64,000 bases of DNA, from NCBI GenBank assembly GCA_025716815.1, contig JAIXMN010000009.1, forward strand, positions 496,001 to 560,000. Direction: 5' to 3'. Position 1 is the stretch's first letter. Every line of letters begins with the position of its first letter. The position numbers and the translations under genes are program-made. Of this stretch, positions 21,144 through 34,130 are shown piece by piece. The notes below the pieces were generated by a model. The model was not told where the DNA came from and searched no databases. It was given only the letters and a program-made list of their open reading frames with translations. The DNA is from Dichotomocladium elegans (Eukaryota; Mucoromycota; Mucoromycetes; Mucorales; Lichtheimiaceae).

Positions 21144-24100
21144 TGGAATCTGTCCCATTTGTTTATCTCGCCATCCTCCCCTTGACTTTATTATGTAAGT
21201 CAGATGCCTTCATGCACATTGGAAGACTATCGATTAAGTTGTTGTTCATTGCCAGAAAACACCCGATACATATGTATGCGCGCATACACGCGAGTGCACG
21301 CGCGCAAACGCAGGAATACAGTCATATAGTAAATATACCGGCACGTACGCATCCAACTCCCTCAGAACCTACGTCTCTTTACCGTCTTCTGCCGTCTTCT
21401 CTTCTATGATCCGACCATCTAGTTGACAGTCTCCCGTCTTTTTTTTTTCTCTTGCTTTCTTTTGCACTTTCTTTTTTCCCCTCTCGTTATGACCCCCGTT
21501 ATGTATGCACAATCCAACTTGATTATCTGAAACAGTCTATCCGTCAACAACACGCACATCTTTGCTCTTTTACGGTGTTATGCGGTATGGGATAAGCTAA
21601 AATTCAAGAACATTTTTTTTAAAAAAATTCTTGGCATGTTTTTTTTTTTACTTGGTGGGATTTTCCAGTTGAGGTGACACATACATACGTATACATTCGC
21701 GGCGCTCTCTCTCACCCCACCACCACCAACACCACCACAAAATCCCCGATGATGTTGTGCTGGGATCGATGTCAATACCCCGTAACGTCGCACGCGCTCT
21801 TTTTTTAAGTGCATGAAAAGTTTGGGCGCCATGTAGGACCGCTAAATGAGACTTGATTGTACACCTCGGTACGTAGCACATCTGCTTTACCCCAATTCCA
21901 TCCAAGTATTAGACCAAATACGACTCCACGAGCGGAGATAATGAGGTTGCTGCTGCTGCTGCTGTTGTTGTTGTTGATACGGTCGTCGTGCGATAACTCT
22001 TTGTCAAAACGTGTGCTCTCTTACCACCGCTATCCTTTTCAGCGCTCGTTTGTATCAGATGTTCCCCCTCTCGTATGGCTTCCGTTTGTGGCAGACACGC
22101 AACATTTATTTGATGCCATCCTACCTCATGCTTATATAAATCATTATTTGCCGCCGCCACATTCGAATGCACCTTTCCATCTTTTATTAGTACGCTGTAT
22201 CCGTCTTTCGGTCAGAAGAACTTCGTCATCCGTTGTTGTACTACCTCAAACCCTAGTAACAAAAGAAGATCGCCTTTTACATAATGAATGCAGAGAGTTA
22301 GGAATAAGGTATGTTTGTTATCATTTACTCCATCGATGCGCTGCGCAATGCACATCTAAGCATTGCTACATCCACGACACCATGGAAATAAGCTATCGGG
22401 AGCAGTATGTGCAGCCGGACTTATTAGGCCAATAGATTACTTGTGCTACAACTGACATTAAAGAACGGCAATCGAGGGAAGTGCCCCGATCCAAATTCAT
22501 TAAGAGCCGCACAAACAATAGCATCCGTGGCGAGTGCTTTTGGATGTCAAAAGTTCCCAACACGGCCTTCTCCTTTTTATGTTTATGTGTATAATTACAC
22601 GCCCGGTGCTTCTTCTGGTTTTTTTTTTTGCGGGGATGTGGACAAAAGACCGTAAACAATTCATCCATCTTTTCTCTTTTTGGTAAACCCCGTTTAAAAC
22701 AAGTCAGCCTACCATTAACAACGTCTCTCCTACCATAAATGGATCCCGACGGTTCCTCCAGCACTCCCCCCCCCGTCACTCTTTAACTGTGTATGGGGTG
22801 AACCAACATCGGAAGATCTCCTCTCTTTCTCTCCTGAAAGACGGTCGTCGAGTGCGCTTCTTAGAAACATGCTGTTTCGGAATCACCCATCCCTACAGAA
22901 AAGAGCGGTGCCTGAATAAATACATTCTTCAGGCACTCCTACCCGTGGAACTTGTCCATCTGCTAATATGAAAGGTGATCGACGGGTGTGTGACCTTCAT
23001 CTGCCTACTACTTCCCCAAGAAAAACATACACCCGTTTGTTTTCTGTTCTTCAATTCTGAAGTCGGTATACCCTACCGCTACTCGCTACGGTACCCTTTC
23101 ATATTTAAAAGTCTATATAAACGTCATGGTTTCAATACTTCTTTATTTTCTGCAGCGCGTCTATTGTGTGGCAGAATCATGATACAATAGGAAGTGATGT
23201 TTTGTATCTGTAAATACATCGGCAGTTCTAGCTCTCAAAAGGTTCAATGTCTAAACAGGCACAACGTGGGATATTTGCATACTGACGTAATGGATTAAGA
23301 ACCGCGGGTGCTGCATTAGATCTATCTCATCCTGGGGTAATCCATACAGACATGATCTGTTTGATAACGGGGTCTCAATACCGCATGACAATCCAACTAT
23401 CTAAAGCGTGATCTCAGATAGCGACATAAATGCTGCAATCTGCTGTTGCAGCACCATGCATCTCGAGGGGTTTGATGCCACTGCTTTCCTCTGTTTGAGT
23501 ACCTTCTATGATATGTTGGTCTATTTTTTGAAACGCTACATAATTTATCTGTGCCATGTTGATAATGGAGAGGATGTGAGCGCCATGGCTGGGCCGGTTC
23601 ATTTGGTTCATTTGTCGTGTGCAACGCACGGCCTCTTCCCCATCCAACTCACCTCCCTCGTATTTTCATCTGAATGTAATGTTCAGGACATTGTCTGCTC
23701 GGTATTGCCGCTAGCTCTTTTCTTTTCGTAACTTCCATTCAAGATGATCCTTGGAAAAGCAACAAGTGAGAGATAAATACCCTCAGCTAACCAATCTAGG
23801 TATTTCTCCCCCCCTCCCCCCCTCTCTCTTTATCCATTTATTCCGTCGAAAATTCGGATCTCTATATACTTCATCTGCAAGTTGAGGATACCAGGCCGAA
23901 GAGAAAGAGCCTAGTCTTAGATGGCTTCGTGTAACAATCCATGGATTGGCAAGATTCTTGGGAATGAACCACCGTCACTGCCGCCTTTCCTTTCCTCGAA
24001 ACGTTCGATCCGTGGGAGTGCTAAAGGGATTTTTCGATTCCAATGCACAAAAACAGATAGCGAGGGAAACAGAACGTATTTGATGATGCTCAGATGATCC

Positions 24101-24260
24101 CATAATGGAATAAGAGAGAAGAGTAAAATAGCAAAGTGAGAAATGATGTACGAGCAAGGGCGAAGAAACACAAGAGGTCTGATCTCCGCTTCAAGGAACC
24201 CTGCATGCTCAAGTAAGTAAGACGGACTCTGCGGGTCTCTTTCCTCTCCATACTTCCTAT
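21144..24260. other. 3.1-kb gene-free stretch
   Basis: Contains a 192-residue plus-strand frame (21857-22435) whose Leu run comes from a CTG/TTG repeat (about 21950-21978). It has no conserved domain, and I do not support it as a gene. Several poly-T tracts and a CACCAC run (about 21715-21737) occur. No tRNA or transposase motif was recognised. The right end should hold the promoter of the galactosidase gene. Confidence 0.4.
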
Positions 24261-26713
24261 ATGCCTTTGGACATTCACAAGTTACAGAGCGCGTCTGCGC
24301 GTATTGACGTTTCTTGCAAGCTCTGTGACGACGCAGAGGCGGGTGTTGTGCACATTGATCAAGCCATCGTCACCCCTGATCACCCGCTCAGACATGAGAC
24401 TGTCTCTATAAACGTCCAGAGCACAAAGCATCCCGAAGGTGGATATATTCTCAGCTTCTGCATTACTGCCCGCAAGGCTATCGAGTTTGTTCAACTCGAG
24501 GCAAAGTACAATTTTGATGTCGGCGGGCAGCGGATGCTAGCAAATGGATTCCAAAGCTGGAGTCAAGCTCGCGAGATGGGTGCTGATGACCGCATTCCTG
24601 CAATCCGACAAACGGTTTCCAAAATGACCCAGTACAATCTTCAAGGGTAAGGAAGAAGAGCGCCTCTTTATCTCTTGTGGTCCTACCTGCTGACTCTTCC
24701 TCTTTGTACATTGTTCACAGAGACTACGATTTTTTCCCGCACTCGGGCGAAAGGGGTCATATCCACTCGAGTAGTTACACCCACTTTCGAGACGCACAGA
24801 ACAACATCCAGTTTATGGGTTCGCTGAGCGAACAACATGGCTATACCTATTTCAAGGCCAACTTTGACAACAACACCCTGAGCATCTACAAGGACATCAA
24901 GGGCAAGAGGATGGATCCCAATACCTCCATTGAGCTTATCCGTGTGTTCATGGTCGAGGGCCAAGACGAAGCACACATGTGGGACTTGTATGCGAATTTC
25001 TTCCATGATCAACGCGCCCTCAAAGGCGATACGCACCTGAGGCATGTGAATGGGTGGACCTCCTGGTATAATTACTATGGTGATGTGAGCGAGTCCATCG
25101 TACTCGAAAACCTTGATGCGCTGCAGAAGTTCAAATACCCGATAAATATATTCCAAATCGACGACGGCTTCCAGGCCGCGATTGGAGATTGGCTCTCGAT
25201 CAACAACAAATTCTCCAGCGATCTCTCGTTTCTCACCGAGAAAATCCGGGCAGCTGGCTATACCCCGGGCTTGTGGTTAGCCCCTTATGCCGTCGGCCGC
25301 ACTAGCAGACTAGCAACGGACCATCCGGATTGGCTTGTGAAAGATCCGGAAACCGGGGAATCTGTGTTAGCCGGACCCAACTGGGGTGGCTTCTTTGCAC
25401 TCGATATCTACAATCTTGAAGCCCGGAAATACCTCAAAAATGTCTTTGACACCGTCCTACACAAGTGGGGCTTCGGTATGGTCAAGCTCGACTTTTTGTT
25501 TGCAGCTGCCATGATCCCGCGCAACGGTGAGTAAGAGAAAGAGATGGTAACGACTGAAAGTTTTGACATGAGAAAAATATCTAGGTAAATCCAGAGGCGA
25601 GATCATGTGGGATGCGATGCAGTTCGCACGGGAACTAACCGGCTCGGATAAGTTGCTCCTTGGATGTGGTGTGCCTTTGGCCTACGCATGGAGAACGGCT
25701 GATTATTGTCGAATTGGCTCAGACGTGGCCCCGTGGTGGGAGGGTGAGAAATCCAATAAGAAGGATACAACAAAAACCAGCATTTCTGACAATTGTTTAT
25801 AGACACCAAGCTCAAGCTTCTGCATGTACGCGAGCGTGTGTCTACGGCCAATTCATTGCGGTCGACGCTGAGCCGGTGGCCCATGTCAGACCGAATGTTC
25901 GGCAACGACCCTGACGTCATGTTTCTACGCGAGAACAAGAACAAGCTAACCATTGAGGAGCGGTACACGCTCTGCGTTCTCAACAACGTTCTCGGTGCAT
26001 TAGTGTTTACTTCGGACAACGTGGCTGAATATGGGGATGACGAGCACTTGATGTACCGTGCCACCTTCCCCAAAGCGGTTGCGCATGTGCAGTCAGTTGT
26101 TGATATCGAGTCTGGTGTATTTAAAATTAATTTCAAGGTGAATGATTCGAACGGCACTGCGCGGGACTATACCACGTACGCCAATCTCTCGAACGATGAT
26201 CACACGGTCAGGCTGCCCTCTGAATCCGCAAACACTCACCTGCTCTTTGGCACGAATCACACAATCCATCTCATGAACAGCAAGAAGTCCTCATTCTCGT
26301 CCTTCTTCGGCAAGCAGGACGCGATCTTTTTCCAGCCTGGATCGTCGATCGAAATCAAGAGCCACGAGACACGGACGTTCATGCACTTGCCGCCCCCGCA
26401 AAAAGATCAAGTTGTTTTTATGGGCTCGACGAGTCACATCGTGCCTGGAAGCGAAATTCAGAAGGTGGTGTTCGTACCGCAAGAGAATAACGTGGAAGTC
26501 GCATTCCACAAGGATAATATCAGGAAGCACACAGCCTACTTTACGGTCGGTGAATACTTGTTCGGTGACAAGTCCTCCTCTGTAGCACTACCAACACCTA
26601 CATGGAAGGTCAATGGTGCTCAGCCCAACTTTGAGTATTTTGAAGTCTATGGCCAGGACAATCGCGACAGACGATCGCAGCGGAAGGTCTTGGTGGGTGT
26701 TGTATCTGACTAA
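24261..26713 (+). CDS. GH36-type alpha-galactosidase (melibiase)
   Basis: Glycoside hydrolase predicted to release terminal alpha-galactose, for example from raffinose-type sugars. Four exons (24261-24646, 24721-25526, 25585-25743, 25803-26713) give 753 residues, close to the usual family length. An N-terminal beta-sandwich (residues 1-260, with ANGFQSWSQ) precedes the TIM barrel. The barrel carries HVNGWTSWYNYYGDV, NIFQIDDGFQ, TPGLWLAPYAVG and the nucleophile-bearing strand MVKLDFLFAAA. The acid/base region is WRTADYCRIGSDVAPWW, with the Asp in GSDV as candidate. A C-terminal beta domain ends at VLVGVVSD. No signal peptide is apparent, suggesting an intracellular enzyme. Both expected carboxylates are present. 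Substrate preference is inferred only. Confidence 0.9.
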
Positions 26714-27360
26714 GGGCATCAGCACATTCAGCGTATCTATGCATAGCCAAAATAAGTTATGATGCTATGTTTTTGCATGAGTGACCCCCCAATAAGAATA
26801 ATCCATTCCATATTTGTATATTTGGATATCCCTGTGTTAGTGAATAGAGAAGCTGTTAATGACCATCCGATTGTGCACGGAAAATCGCAACTGTTCCAGG
26901 TATCCCTTAAACTTGGACAACGGCATACGTAATTGTACTGTACCTTCCGTGATGAGACTGAATGTTAAACTTGTTACGTAAGGTATTACCTACTATACGG
27001 GGGCCTCTTCTCACCCATCTTAGGGCTGGCTTTCTTTTTCACTGTAGCGGTGTCCTGTACATACACGACTGCTCATGCGCTATTGTGGATTGCATAGTAG
27101 CTTGACAAGAGCACGCTTCCTCAACAACACGACCCTGTCCATCCTAAAGGAATTGATTGCTCATATCAGAATGTTGAACGTCTATAGAGGAGGGTGAATC
27201 CATCCGAGAAAGCCAGTGTGTTCTACAGAAGCGCTTTTTAATTTGCCTTCATGCGCAACTGTTTGCGGGCTTCTATTTTGGTAAATGAGCGTATATCGAA
27301 CTGCGCCCACTTTTACGGTGCTCATACCCCACCCAACCCTTCTGATCTTTTTCTTTCATA
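26714..27360. other. Intergenic between galactosidase and NEDD8-E1 subunit genes
   Basis: Tandem plus-strand genes. Expected to hold the 3' UTR of the first and the promoter of the second. No open frame of note and no motif assigned. Confidence 0.45.
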
Positions 27361-29718
27361 ATGTCCGCCGCATCTTCTGTACCTTTCATCGACCTGAGAA
27401 CGCAGAAATATGACAGACAATTGAGGTAGCCACCCCGCTATTATGAATCTTGCAGAAGCTTATAGCGTTTCTTACCTGTACACATACGCGGGCTACGATG
27501 TAGATTATGGGCAGCAACAGGTCAAAGTGCTCTGGAGCATGCTAAAATCTGCTTGTTAAATGCAACCGCAACTGGCTGCGAGATCCTGAAAAATCTCGTT
27601 CTGCCGGGTAAAAGAGGATTCTACCGTCCCTTCCCCCCTTTTTTTTTCTTCCTTCCTTTATGCTGACCATAGACAGCTGGGCAATATAACTCCATTCAGG
27701 CGTCGGAAGTGTTACGATCGTTGATAATGCCACTGCGCAAGAAGCCGATATTCATAACAATTTTTTCTTGGAAGCCTCCAACATTGGGCAGTCGCGAGCC
27801 CGATCAACTGCTGCTCTGCTGCAGGAACTCAATGACGACGCGACAGTGGACTTTATCGAGGAGGTAAGCTACATTGAACATGATTTTATGCATGTTACTC
27901 ATATCCGCCACCATCCTGCCTAACATTCATCAAGTCCCCAGGTCAGCTCATCCATGAACAGCCCGAGTTCTTTGAGACGTTCTCAATGATCATTGCTACC
28001 AATCTGTGCGAGAAAGACATCGTTGTCCTTGCAGACATATGCCAATCAATAGGCCGCACGCTCATCGCTGTCCAATGCAAAGGACTTTGTGGTGTTTTCC
28101 GTGTTCAGGCACCCGAACACACAGGTATTGAAAGTCTGATGGAAGGAAGAGATTCACAACGGCGGAAAAAGGAGAAGCTTTTGCTGATACGAAGTAACGC
28201 TTGTACCAGTGATCGAAACCCATCCCGAAAACGTCATCGATTTACGACTTGGGTGTCCTTTCAAAGAGCTGGAGGAGTACGCGGACTCGGTTGATCTTGA
28301 CGCCCTCGATCAAACGGACCATGGTCATATCCCGTTCGTGGTCATTATCTTAAAATATCTCAGTCTATGGAAGGCTCAGGTAACATTTCTCTTTCTTTCA
28401 TGTGTCTACCGTTTGATCCAAGCCTTAGAATCATTGTTGCTTTAGCATGATGGGCAAAGCCCTACGTCGTATTCTGAGCGAAATCGATTCAAGGAGCTCA
28501 TCAGGGCAGGGATGCGAACTGTAGATGAAGAAAATTTTGAGGAAGCGCTGTCCAACGTCTGGCGCTTGTCGTCGACTGAAACTGTAAGAAAGTAGATAGC
28601 GCGAAACGAATCTAGCGCATGCCTTAATCCAGATGGCCCGTCTAGGTATCCTCCGCCATCCGTACCATTTTCAATGACTATGAATGCCAAAACATCACTG
28701 CAACGGTAAGAACGGCAGTAATAAAGCTCACATTGTCTTCCCTCTTACGCACGCCGGAATCCTAGTCTAGCGCATTTTGGATTATCTGCCGGGCTGTGAA
28801 GGACTTTGTAGAAAACGAAGGCCAGGGTCAACTCCCCCTCCCTGGAAAGCTGCCTGACATGAAATCCGATACACCTAACTATATGAAGCTCCAGAGCATG
28901 TAGGTTGTAGTATCGAATTGGTATATTCGTTTTACTGATTGCTAAAGGATAGATACCGTAAGAAGGCGCTGGCCGATTTTGCTGCTGTTAAAGAGCGGGT
29001 GAATGGTCTTCTTCAGTCCTTAGGTCTCCCAACTACGACAGTTCCTGAAATGGCTATCGAAGACTTTTGCAAGAATGCGGCATATATCAAGGTTCTTCGT
29101 TATCGCAGTCTGAAAGATGAATACAGCATCGGTCCCTCCTCCGAAAAGCTCAGTACGTCAAGCACGCAAAACATGTCATTTCGCGCGGTCTGCTCATTTC
29201 CACATATACACTTAATATAGCCAATCTCGACGAAGACGAGAACATGGGATTCTACATTATCTTCAGGTCTGCAGAAAAATTCTTTGCGCACAATGGAAGA
29301 TATCCTGGTAAGAAAGCTAAATGTTATAAGGCGGCATTCAGTATGTAACCGTGTCTACAGGTGCCGAAGGGGGTTCGAATAATGAGGATGTCAAGCTTCT
29401 TAAAAAATATGTAGCCGAGATGCTGGCAGAGCTTCATGTACCGGGACCTGAGACTTTGCTGCACAATGGGCTGATGGATAAAGCTATTAAGAATTAGTAT
29501 GGGTCGTCTGAGGCATGAGGCTGTTTGATGCGGATGATGGTGCTAACGCTTCGGATAGTGTACGCTTTGCCGACAAAGAAGTGGCCAATATGGCAGCTTT
29601 GATGGGGGGACTGATTGCCCAGGAATCCATCAAGTTGATCACCAGGCAGTACATACCTATTAACAACACGTGTGTCTTCAACGGCCTCGCGTCTACCAGT
29701 AGCGTGTACGACTTGTAG
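27361..29718 (+). CDS. NEDD8-activating enzyme E1 regulatory subunit (APPBP1 / Ula1)
   Basis: Non-catalytic half of the heterodimeric E1 that adenylates NEDD8/Rub1 for cullin neddylation. Twelve exons (27361-27425, 27504-27607, 27700-27863, 27935-28124, 28210-28379, 28446-28583, 28646-28705, 28766-28899, 28953-29152, 29221-29307, 29361-29496, 29559-29718) join without a phase error into 535 residues, the family's usual size. Motifs: [18 protein letters not shown], a ThiF-type fold ([20 protein letters not shown]), [31 protein letters not shown], then the C-terminal [20 protein letters not shown] and [10 protein letters not shown]. The catalytic Cys belongs to the partner Uba3, so its absence is expected. 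An AATAAA overlaps the region right after the stop. It is the most intron-dense gene in the window for its size. Confidence 0.94.
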
Positions 29719-30330
29719 AAATAAAAATTAGATGGGGCTTTGAAACAAGGCCATTGACCGCAATGTGGATCACGTGAAGTCTTTTTTTTTTGGCGGAGAA
29801 GACAAGAAAAGCTATTGAGTCCAGCAACACCCAAGGCCAAAGGCACGAGCGACTATGCATGGTATATGGAATCATTGGACAACAAAGACCAGGTGGCAAA
29901 AGATGTCGCGTAGAGATAAATCGCAAACGAAATTTATTGTGTGCCATATTTATGAGTTGTGTGTACCTGCATTGCATATTGCCTTTCTTTCCTCCCCCCT
30001 CTCCCCCCTCCTCCTCTCTCTCTTTGTCTCGTCTTTTTATATATATATATACTCTTACACTCCGTTGCTATTGTATTATTCCAACTAAATAACATGAAGT
30101 ACAGTCATCAAATGCTGGTATGCACACCCTTTCTTATACAGAATGGAATGCTCCCTTTATCATTGTCATGCATGTAGTGTTACCCAGTCAATTAACAGCC
30201 ACTTCCTTTCCACTCTATACAGACGTCAGAATCTACTCATTCAGAAGATATACGGCATGGATCACGCCGACATCAAGAGTCTGAATACTTAAATAAAGAC
30301 AAACAATCTGCACTGAATGTACAGCGGCAA
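29719..30330. other. Intergenic between NEDD8-E1 and cyclin genes
   Basis: Contains a CT-rich tract (about 29990-30030) and a short TA repeat (about 30040-30050). No gene recognised. Likely 3' UTR plus the cyclin promoter. Confidence 0.4.
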
Positions 30331-31959
30331 ATGCTTCTACAGAAATGTATCAACAAACGGAAAAGGGTAAAACACTAGCATTCGAAATCTAAACCGAAAA
30401 GCGCCATGCTCGCCATGACAAGATCTACTGACTTATCTGTTTTGGATTGGATATGTGCAGCTCATCGCAGAAGAAACAGTCTCCCAACACCCACATCCAT
30501 CGCCAAAAGATACCCACCGCTACGAGAGCGCCAAAAACGCACAGATCACCAGACAGGAAGACGTCAAAAAACCCAAACAGACCGGATTGGCAGCATCAGC
30601 GCCAGCTGGCAGAAAAGCCGAATCGGCTGAACAGGACAAGGCGCTTGTAGACAAGTTTCTAGAGGATAATGCAGACCGACGCGCTAAGAAAAGGAGCGTA
30701 TCACCCGTACCAGTTCAACCCATCCTGGTACCGTCTCACCTTCGGGGCTGTCTTGCGTCAGGCGGCTATGTATCCCCGGCTACGAACAAAACGTCATCAC
30801 CGCGAGCCAAGGACAAGGAGAACACGCTTAAGGCTAGACCGATCGTGGACCGCAGTCGAATCGGACGAAACATCGATGAGAGGGCGATCCATGCAGCACT
30901 AGAATATGAAGAGGGCGTCGAACGGCGTGCGCGAGAGGCCCGACTACGTGGAAACAACGACAATGCTGTTATGGACTTGACCGATCCGCTGCTCGTGGCC
31001 GAGTATGAGGACGAGATCTTTGCCCATCTTCGCGAGACAGAGGTTCGTAAAGCTCATGGGCAATCCATTGGGGGGGGGAGGAGGGAGCCTTATCACTCAT
31101 TTTGCGAGACGCAACATCCATGCGCGCGCGTGCACGCGTTTGAATTAGATGGAGACGCTTCCTAACCCTTGCTACACATCCGATGATCCAAACGAAACAG
31201 AGATCACCTGGACAATGCGCGACGTGCTTATCGACTGGGTCGTTGAAATCCATTTCCTTTTCCAGCTCTTACCAGAAACGCTTTTCCTCGCAGTGAACGT
31301 CATTGATCGATTCCTTTCAAAACAAAGAGTTTCTGTAGAGAGGCTCCAGCTCATTGGCGTAACCGCCCTTTTAATAGCCACCAAATTTGAGGAGGTCTCC
31401 TCGCCACAACTCAAGGCCTTTCTCCTCATGACAGGTGACTCGTCCCTCACAGAGGAGGACCTCATCACGGCCGAAGAGCTCGTGCTAAAAGTGTTGGAGT
31501 ATAAAATCTGCTACTCGAATCCCCTCAACTTCCTCCGCCGGGCTAGCAAAACAGGACCGTACGATCCTCACTGCCGAATGCTGTCCAAATACCTGATGGA
31601 GATATCATGTGTGGATCATCGCTTTGTTGGCATACCGCCTTCCAAAGTCGCAGCAGCTTCTCTGTGGCTGGCGCAAAAGATGCTAGAGAGCGGTACATGG
31701 GTAAGGGAAAAATGCGCATTTTCGTATATGCATACCCCTCTTTTTTCCCTCAACTAACATGTGTCATTTTTTCTAGACAGAAGATATCGCACGACTAGCA
31801 GGGTATAAGACCTCTGAGCTAAAGGTGGTGGTTATGCTCATGGTTGACTTTTTATCGAAACCTGTGGTCCATGATGCCTTTTACCGCAAGTGGAGCTCAA
31901 CGCAACTTTTGATGGCCGGTGTCTATGCCAGGAGTTGGGTGGCCCGCAGACCATGTTAA
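30331..31959 (+). CDS. B-type cyclin
   Basis: Mitotic cyclin that activates a Cdk1-type kinase. Four exons (30331-30366, 30461-31042, 31149-31700, 31777-31959) give about 450 residues. The disordered basic N-terminal 200 residues (KDKENTLKARPIVDRSRIGR) lead into YEDEIFAHLRETE. The cyclin N box reads MRDVLIDWVVEIHFLF...LPETLFLAVNVIDRFLS, with LQLIGVTALLIATKFEEV. The cyclin C box (CYSNPLNFLRRASK, DHRFVGIPPSKVAAASLWLA) follows. The core is unambiguous. The first exon (12 codons, MLLQKCINKRKR) is inferred because the frame has no ATG after the acceptor at 30460, and it is the only phase-compatible ATG exon nearby. No classic RxxL destruction box was placed with certainty. Confidence 0.9.
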
Positions 31960-31963
31960 TAAA
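31958..31963 (+). terminator. AATAAA overlapping the cyclin stop codon
   Basis: The TAA stop of the cyclin gene is itself part of TTAATAAAAA. A canonical poly(A) hexamer therefore starts inside the stop codon. Whether it is used is unknown; use of this site would leave an extremely short 3' UTR. Confidence 0.35.
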
Positions 31964-32175
31964 AACATCATCCACAGCGGAAGTCGTAAACTCCCAGTGT
32001 TACAATATAAACTTTGTTTTCTTGACCGTAATATAGTCAGGTATAAGTAAAACACTGCCTTCATTACGTCCCGGTGCTATTAACCATACAGTTTCCATGG
32101 GATGCTCTATCAAATCGGCTTGGCAGGAACGATCAAGACGCACGTAGTCACTTGCAGGAAACACCTACCTTTCCC

Positions 32176-32204
32176 CACACACACACACACGCGCGCGCGC
32201 GCGA
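32176..32204. repeat. (CA)n(GC)n alternating purine-pyrimidine tract
   Basis: A 15-bp CA run passes directly into a 14-bp GC run in a gene-free region downstream of the cyclin gene. This is a composite microsatellite with Z-DNA-forming potential. The rest of 31960-32519 holds no gene I can recognise. Confidence 0.85.
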
Positions 32205-32519
32205 GAATAGAGCAAGTCGGATGTATTCGAAATCTTGGAATAGGAAGCTTGGTTCTTGTACTTGCCGTGTTCATCTTTTATGATCATGTTATGCAAAATA
32301 ATGACAGCAGACATGATATTCTTCATATGCGTCGAGTTCCGAGCACCGTGCGTACAGGAGGAGACCTAACAATCGCAAATCGAGCCTGTTGAACACCGGA
32401 AGACACGTTCGTTGTCTGCTGCGCCGGGCTTCTTGCACCTTCCCAATGTGCTGTATGCTTCCGGAAGGGGGGGGGAAGAAGCGCATTGGTGTGTATAAAT
32501 TATCTTTTTTTGCTATGCT

Positions 32520-33420
32520 GCAGATCGTCTTCACGAATGGTTGTCCATGGAGACTATGTATTGTCGATCAAGTACGTGTAGTAATCCATCGTATATTTGT
32601 GGCCATTGACGGTGTATTCCACTTTTGGAGCTCGATTGTGAATGGCATCATCAAACGCTGGAAATCGGTGGAAGCTATTGATATCTATTACAAGAATCTG
32701 GCCTATACCCAAGAACAAATGCCAGATCCACGAGTTGTGCGAAGCAACAGCTTTCAGGACAACGTACGGTGGCAGTTGTGCATACCCTCAAGAGAATATT
32801 TCCTCCCGTCCTTTTCGGCAGTATTTCCACCCCCCTCTCAGCCCTCAGTGCATGCACGCTATGGAGCTTAGCAATGCCGACAAAGACGTTGACCTTTACC
32901 AGTAGATTCTTCAGATCTTCCTCATTTGGAGAATGTTCGTCCCCAATGCATTTGATTATCCCCCTCCCCGTTGCAGAAAATGCAAGCGCGAGTCTCTTGG
33001 CAAAGTCCCGGACGTCTGGATACTCGCCAACAAGGACATACACACCCTGTGCGAGCATTCGCATCGCGGTTGTTTCTTTCGTATACGGATGGTACGAAGA
33101 CAGCGTCCTTCGTTTGCTGGAAAAAAAAAATAGCACGTACTTGCTTCCCAGCACATCCCATAATCCTCGAAAAGAGGTTTCTTTCCTCCATACAGAAGCG
33201 ACTCCAAAGAAGCTGTCATCTCAGACTTGGGTTGAAGCAATCTTTCCCATCAGGATGATCTGGAAGCATACTCAGTTTTGGTCCACATATTTTTCGCTTT
33301 TATTTTGTGGGGGATTTTTCTGATGAATGGCGCGTTTCTTGAACCCAAGTTCAACGTGTGATCGACTCGACATGAGGAGATGCTCCGACATATCATCCTC
33401 TGAAAGCAAAAAAAGCGAAT
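32520..33420 (-). mobile_element. Decayed PIF/Harbinger-like transposase (plant-transposon-protein type)
   Basis: Minus-strand blocks in several frames follow the order of Harbinger-type DDE nucleases. From 33.1 to 32.85 kb: TTAMRMLAQGV, then IIKCIGDEHSPNEEDLKNLL, which matches the family's region before the first Asp. At about 32.75-32.56 kb: LKAVASHNSWIWHLFLG followed by SFHRFPAFDDAIHNRAPKVE and YTVNGHKYTMDYY, which fits the EAVAS..LWIWHxFFG...DVLxxRAPxVxYxVNGxxYxxxYY pattern. A shifted YSPWTTI-like block follows, to about 32520. Stops (for example at 32556-32554) and frameshifts show it is inactive. No terminal inverted repeats or target-site duplication were identified by eye. Confidence 0.75.
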
Positions 33421-34130
33421 CCATTTTGGATGGCTCAAGAAGTAATTCAAGACAAAGCCTCGTGTCTGTCGTTTATTATTCTACTGTCGTTCAAGTTCAC
33501 TTGTCTGTCCTTGTATGTCCCGAACAAGATGCAACTATGCTTTTTATCTTTATACAACTACCATTGCTCGGGAAGCAGTTGCAACTCAACAGAAGTGGGC
33601 GAGGGGAATCACAACTCCATTTAACTGCTGTCCAACGCTCTAATATACATAGAACATGCACTTTTTCCCCGCAAACAGAAAACATGGATCCACTTCTGAC
33701 TTACCAACTCCCCGGCTCACATCAGGTGTACCCAGATGTGCGCAATGATGCCAAATCACGCTGGGCGAAGCAATTGGCATGAGCTAGTACGATCCAATGG
33801 CTCCTCGGTTATAAAGAAAGGGTGTGTGTGTGTGTGAATTACGATAACCCTGCCTGAAGGCAGCCAAATTGCACCCTCCCCCCCAACCCCCCACTGGGTG
33901 GTCCGGGATACGTTTTGACCTCTCTTTTCCATGTCTCGTAAGTGCGGGTATGATTGGTCAATTTACCAAAGACAAAAGGTGTTTGATCCGATACAAGATT
34001 CCATTGTTTTCTTGCGGTCCATGCGACATTGTCATTGCGTGTATAAAGATCTCTGGGCAAACCCCCCCTTTTTTTATGATTCATGCGATTTTTGCAGGAG
34101 AGTGTGGATATTTTATTACACCATCATGGC
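33421..34130. other. Gene-free stretch downstream of the aldo/keto reductase
   Basis: Contains a short GT tract (about 33822-33836) and a C-run (about 33877-33892). Overlapping short frames show no family. May include one end of the decayed Harbinger element. Confidence 0.35.

Noticed and set aside
21857..22435. 192-residue plus-strand frame with a signal-peptide-like Leu run
   Set aside because: The Leu run is a CTG/TTG microsatellite, and the rest has no domain, cysteine pattern or splice support.
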